From positions 74,764 through 138,763 of the forward strand of contig JABHZQ010000020.1 of NCBI GenBank assembly GCA_018656555.1: 64,000 bases of DNA, written 5' to 3'. This document shows positions 62,049-64,000 of this stretch, in pieces. The translations under genes and the position numbers were made by a program. The DNA comes from an archaeon. Its GTDB lineage: Archaea; Nanobdellota; Nanobdellia; SCGC-AAA011-G17; GW2011-AR17. Below the pieces are notes generated by a model that saw only the letters and a list, made by a program, of their open reading frames with translations, made no database searches and was not told where the DNA came from. How positions within the stretch are numbered: position 1 is the first letter of the stretch; each line of letters starts with the position of its first letter.

Positions 62049-62411
62049 ATGATTGGTTGTACTTTACCTAGTAATGATATTTATGTCTTTTTTGAGGATG
62101 GAGAGATTGAACAGCTTAGTTTAGGACAATTAGAGGGAGCTCATGTTAATACAAGCTTTGAAAGAATTGCCTTGGAAGTTATTGTTGATGATAAAAGATG
62201 TCAAGATGCTTGTGAAAGGGTTTTAATTGATAGAAAACCTGGAGAATATCTGCGTTTGTATATTAGAGATGAGATTTTGAGTAGATTAAAAGAAAGGAGG
62301 TCTTATGAAGACCATAAAGGATATTGTCATGTTTCTTTGAAGGGTTTAGATGATTTGCCTATTTCTGAATTGTCGATATATTATGCAATTGGTGGAGAAA
62401 CTGAAATTTAG
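62049..62411 (+). CDS. Hypothetical protein
   Basis: ORF from ATG 62049: MIGCTLPSNDIYVFFEDGEIEQLSLGQLEGAHVNTSFERIALEV. Confidence 0.5.
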   Translation: MIGCTLPSNDIYVFFEDGEIEQLSLGQLEGAHVNTSFERIALEVIVDDKRCQDACERVLIDRKPGEYLRLYIRDEILSRLKERRSYEDHKGYCHVSLKGLDDLPISELSIYYAIGGETEI

Positions 62412-62446
62412 GATAGTTTTTTATATTATTATAACATAGAATTATT

Positions 62447-62794
62447 ATGGGTGGAAGTTGTTCTAGTTTAAGTCCTGCAGGGTGTAGGTTAGTTACAAGA
62501 GAAGAAATTGAGAATGATTTAGATAAGATGTTAGGGGGCGAAGTAGTAGGAAAGTATAGGCCTCCTGGTGGTTATTTAACAAGAAGACAGAGAATGTTAT
62601 TTCATGATCCTGAAGCTTATGAAAGAAGAAGGGCTAGAATATTGTCAACACCTTTACCTGGTGGACCAATTGAGGATCCAGTTGTGATTGAAGCTACTGT
62701 TGTTGAGAAACCAAGTGTTGATTTGAGAGATCCAAAATTTGGTAGAATTCGTTTAGCTCTTTATTCTGTAATCGATAGATTGTATAGAAAATGA
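62447..62794 (+). CDS. Hypothetical protein
   Basis: Intact 115-aa ORF with TATA-like region upstream. Confidence 0.5.
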   Translation: MGGSCSSLSPAGCRLVTREEIENDLDKMLGGEVVGKYRPPGGYLTRRQRMLFHDPEAYERRRARILSTPLPGGPIEDPVVIEATVVEKPSVDLRDPKFGRIRLALYSVIDRLYRK

Positions 62795-62910
62795 ATAGAA
62801 AGGGTCATCATGAGATTGGAATTGCACCCTATGTATTACTTGTTACAGCAATTGGTTTTATTTCTTTATTTGTTAAAAGGATTTACTTTGGATTGAAGAA
62901 AAGAAATTGA
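62791..62910 (+). CDS. Tiny single-TM protein
   Basis: MNRKGHHEIGIAPYVLLVTAIGFISLFVKRIYFGLKKRN; ATGA overlap with upstream ORF. Confidence 0.5.
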   Translation: MNRKGHHEIGIAPYVLLVTAIGFISLFVKRIYFGLKKRN

Positions 62911-62945
62911 TAAACTTTAAAAATAAAGGTTTTATTATTAGAACT

Positions 62946-63176
62946 ATGTATCCAGAACAGATTGATAATTTAGAAGCTCAATTGGAGAAACATAGATATC
63001 CTCTTGATGTATTAAGGAAATTTTATCGTGCTAATCCTGATGAGTTTGAAGCTTATTGGACTTTAACTATTGGGATTTTAAGAAAAAGAGTTGAGTCTTA
63101 TGAAGCTTTTATGGCTGATGTTGATGCAAAACCCCTACGTCCATTAAGTCCCCATCTTACAGTATTGGATAGGTAA
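62946..63176 (+). CDS. Small hypothetical protein
   Basis: MYPEQIDNLEAQLEKHRYPLDVLRKFYRANPDEFEAYWTL...; ATG 62946 preferred over upstream TTG. Confidence 0.45.
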   Translation: MYPEQIDNLEAQLEKHRYPLDVLRKFYRANPDEFEAYWTLTIGILRKRVESYEAFMADVDAKPLRPLSPHLTVLDR

Positions 63177-63221
63177 ACTTTAAAAAGAAAATAATAATTC
63201 TTAATTTTATGGAGAATAAAA

Positions 63222-63545
63222 ATGAATGAACCAACAATAACTTATGGAGTATTTGAACAACCATTACATACTAATGGACAGTATTTGTTAATGGAAGCAG
63301 ATATTGGTAATAGAGAATATTCAACTACTGATTTTATTGCAGCAATAGAGGGAGTAGATGTTAGTAGAGTTCTTACAGGAGAGGGTAGGAGAGATGTGGG
63401 AAATCAAAGAATGGTATTAAAGACAATGGCAAGGATGGCAGATACTGTTACTATTGCTAATTTTGAACCTGATAGAGTAGCATTAGAAAGGTTTGTTAAT
63501 ACTACTTTTGCACAGATGCGTGCTGAGATGGAGAGAAGTAGGTAA
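63222..63545 (+). CDS. Hypothetical protein
   Basis: Intact 107-aa ORF, ATG start, preceded by promoter-like AT-rich region. Confidence 0.45.
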   Translation: MNEPTITYGVFEQPLHTNGQYLLMEADIGNREYSTTDFIAAIEGVDVSRVLTGEGRRDVGNQRMVLKTMARMADTVTIANFEPDRVALERFVNTTFAQMRAEMERSR

Positions 63546-63752
63546 TTAATTAATAATTGAGTAAATAAATAATGTTAGTGCTATAATCAATAAAACAAAA
63601 CTAATGATATAATTTGCTTTCTTAGTGTAGGTAGATCTAAGGTGTAGTCTCTTTGATAGATAGGCTTGTATTTTTATTATTTTTTGGGGAATGATTAGAA
63701 GTATTAAACCAGCTACTAAGAAAATAACTGCTCTTAGGTAATTTAGTTCCAT
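63546..63752 (-). CDS. Small two-TM membrane protein
   Basis: MELNYLRAVIFLVAGLILLIIPQKIIKIQAYLSKRLHLRSTYTKKANYIISFVLLIIALTLFIYSIIN. Confidence 0.6.
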   Translation of the reverse strand: MELNYLRAVIFLVAGLILLIIPQKIIKIQAYLSKRLHLRSTYTKKANYIISFVLLIIALTLFIYSIIN

Positions 63753-63884
63753 TGTTTAAGTAAAAGATTATGGTTATATAAATATTCTTTGATTTTTGAG
63801 AGCTGGAGGGAAATTCCTTAGGGATTTAGTTTTTGAGTTATTTTAATAAAAAGATTTAAAAAAGGTGGATAAATTCCTTAGATT

Positions 63885-64000
63885 ATGGAAGATATGCCAA
63901 TATTTAGTAAAGATACTTATTTAGGGGATTCTATGGATGGAGCTAGATTCATGTTATTTAGAGAATCATCTTCTGGAAGAGGGATAGTAAGAATTACTGA
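63885..64000 (+). CDS. Partial hypothetical protein (runs off the window edge)
   Basis: MEDMPIFSKDTYLGDSMDGARFMLFRESSSGRGIVRIT... Confidence 0.4.
   Translation, partial: MEDMPIFSKDTYLGDSMDGARFMLFRESSSGRGIVRIT

Overview
AT-rich, gene-dense archaeal chromosome segment. Archaeal markers include EF-1A, EF-2, S10, S24e, S27ae, Rpo7/RpoE', Spt4, archease/RtcB, TrmB and Lrp regulators, and TATA-type promoters close to start codons. Small proteins, bacterial-type GyrA/GyrB and many Cys/Asp-rich surface proteins suggest a DPANN-like lineage (inference). Most of the window is housekeeping genes plus lineage-specific hypothetical proteins. No CRISPR array, rRNA operon or transposase was seen. Main items of interest: (1) an intact gene at 49362-50537 joining a bacterial sigma-70 region 4-like domain to a bacterial RNA polymerase alpha-CTD-like domain, in an archaeal genome; (2) a radical SAM/SPASM maturase followed 1 nt later by a 94-aa protein with a repetitive His/Tyr/Asp-rich tail, a candidate RiPP locus; (3) a LAGLIDADG-type endonuclease ORF whose 3' end lies inside an intron-containing tRNA-Val(UAC) gene; (4) a perfect 35-bp promoter-like repeat upstream of metG and upstream of a predicted secreted beta-rich protein; (5) a possible small cassette (Lrp / noncanonical CX4CX2C radical SAM / methyltransferase / RHH) bounded by tRNA-Gly 3'-end-like repeats; (6) an ATP-grasp ORF with circularly permuted motif order. 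All assignments come from reading motifs by eye; no database search was run.
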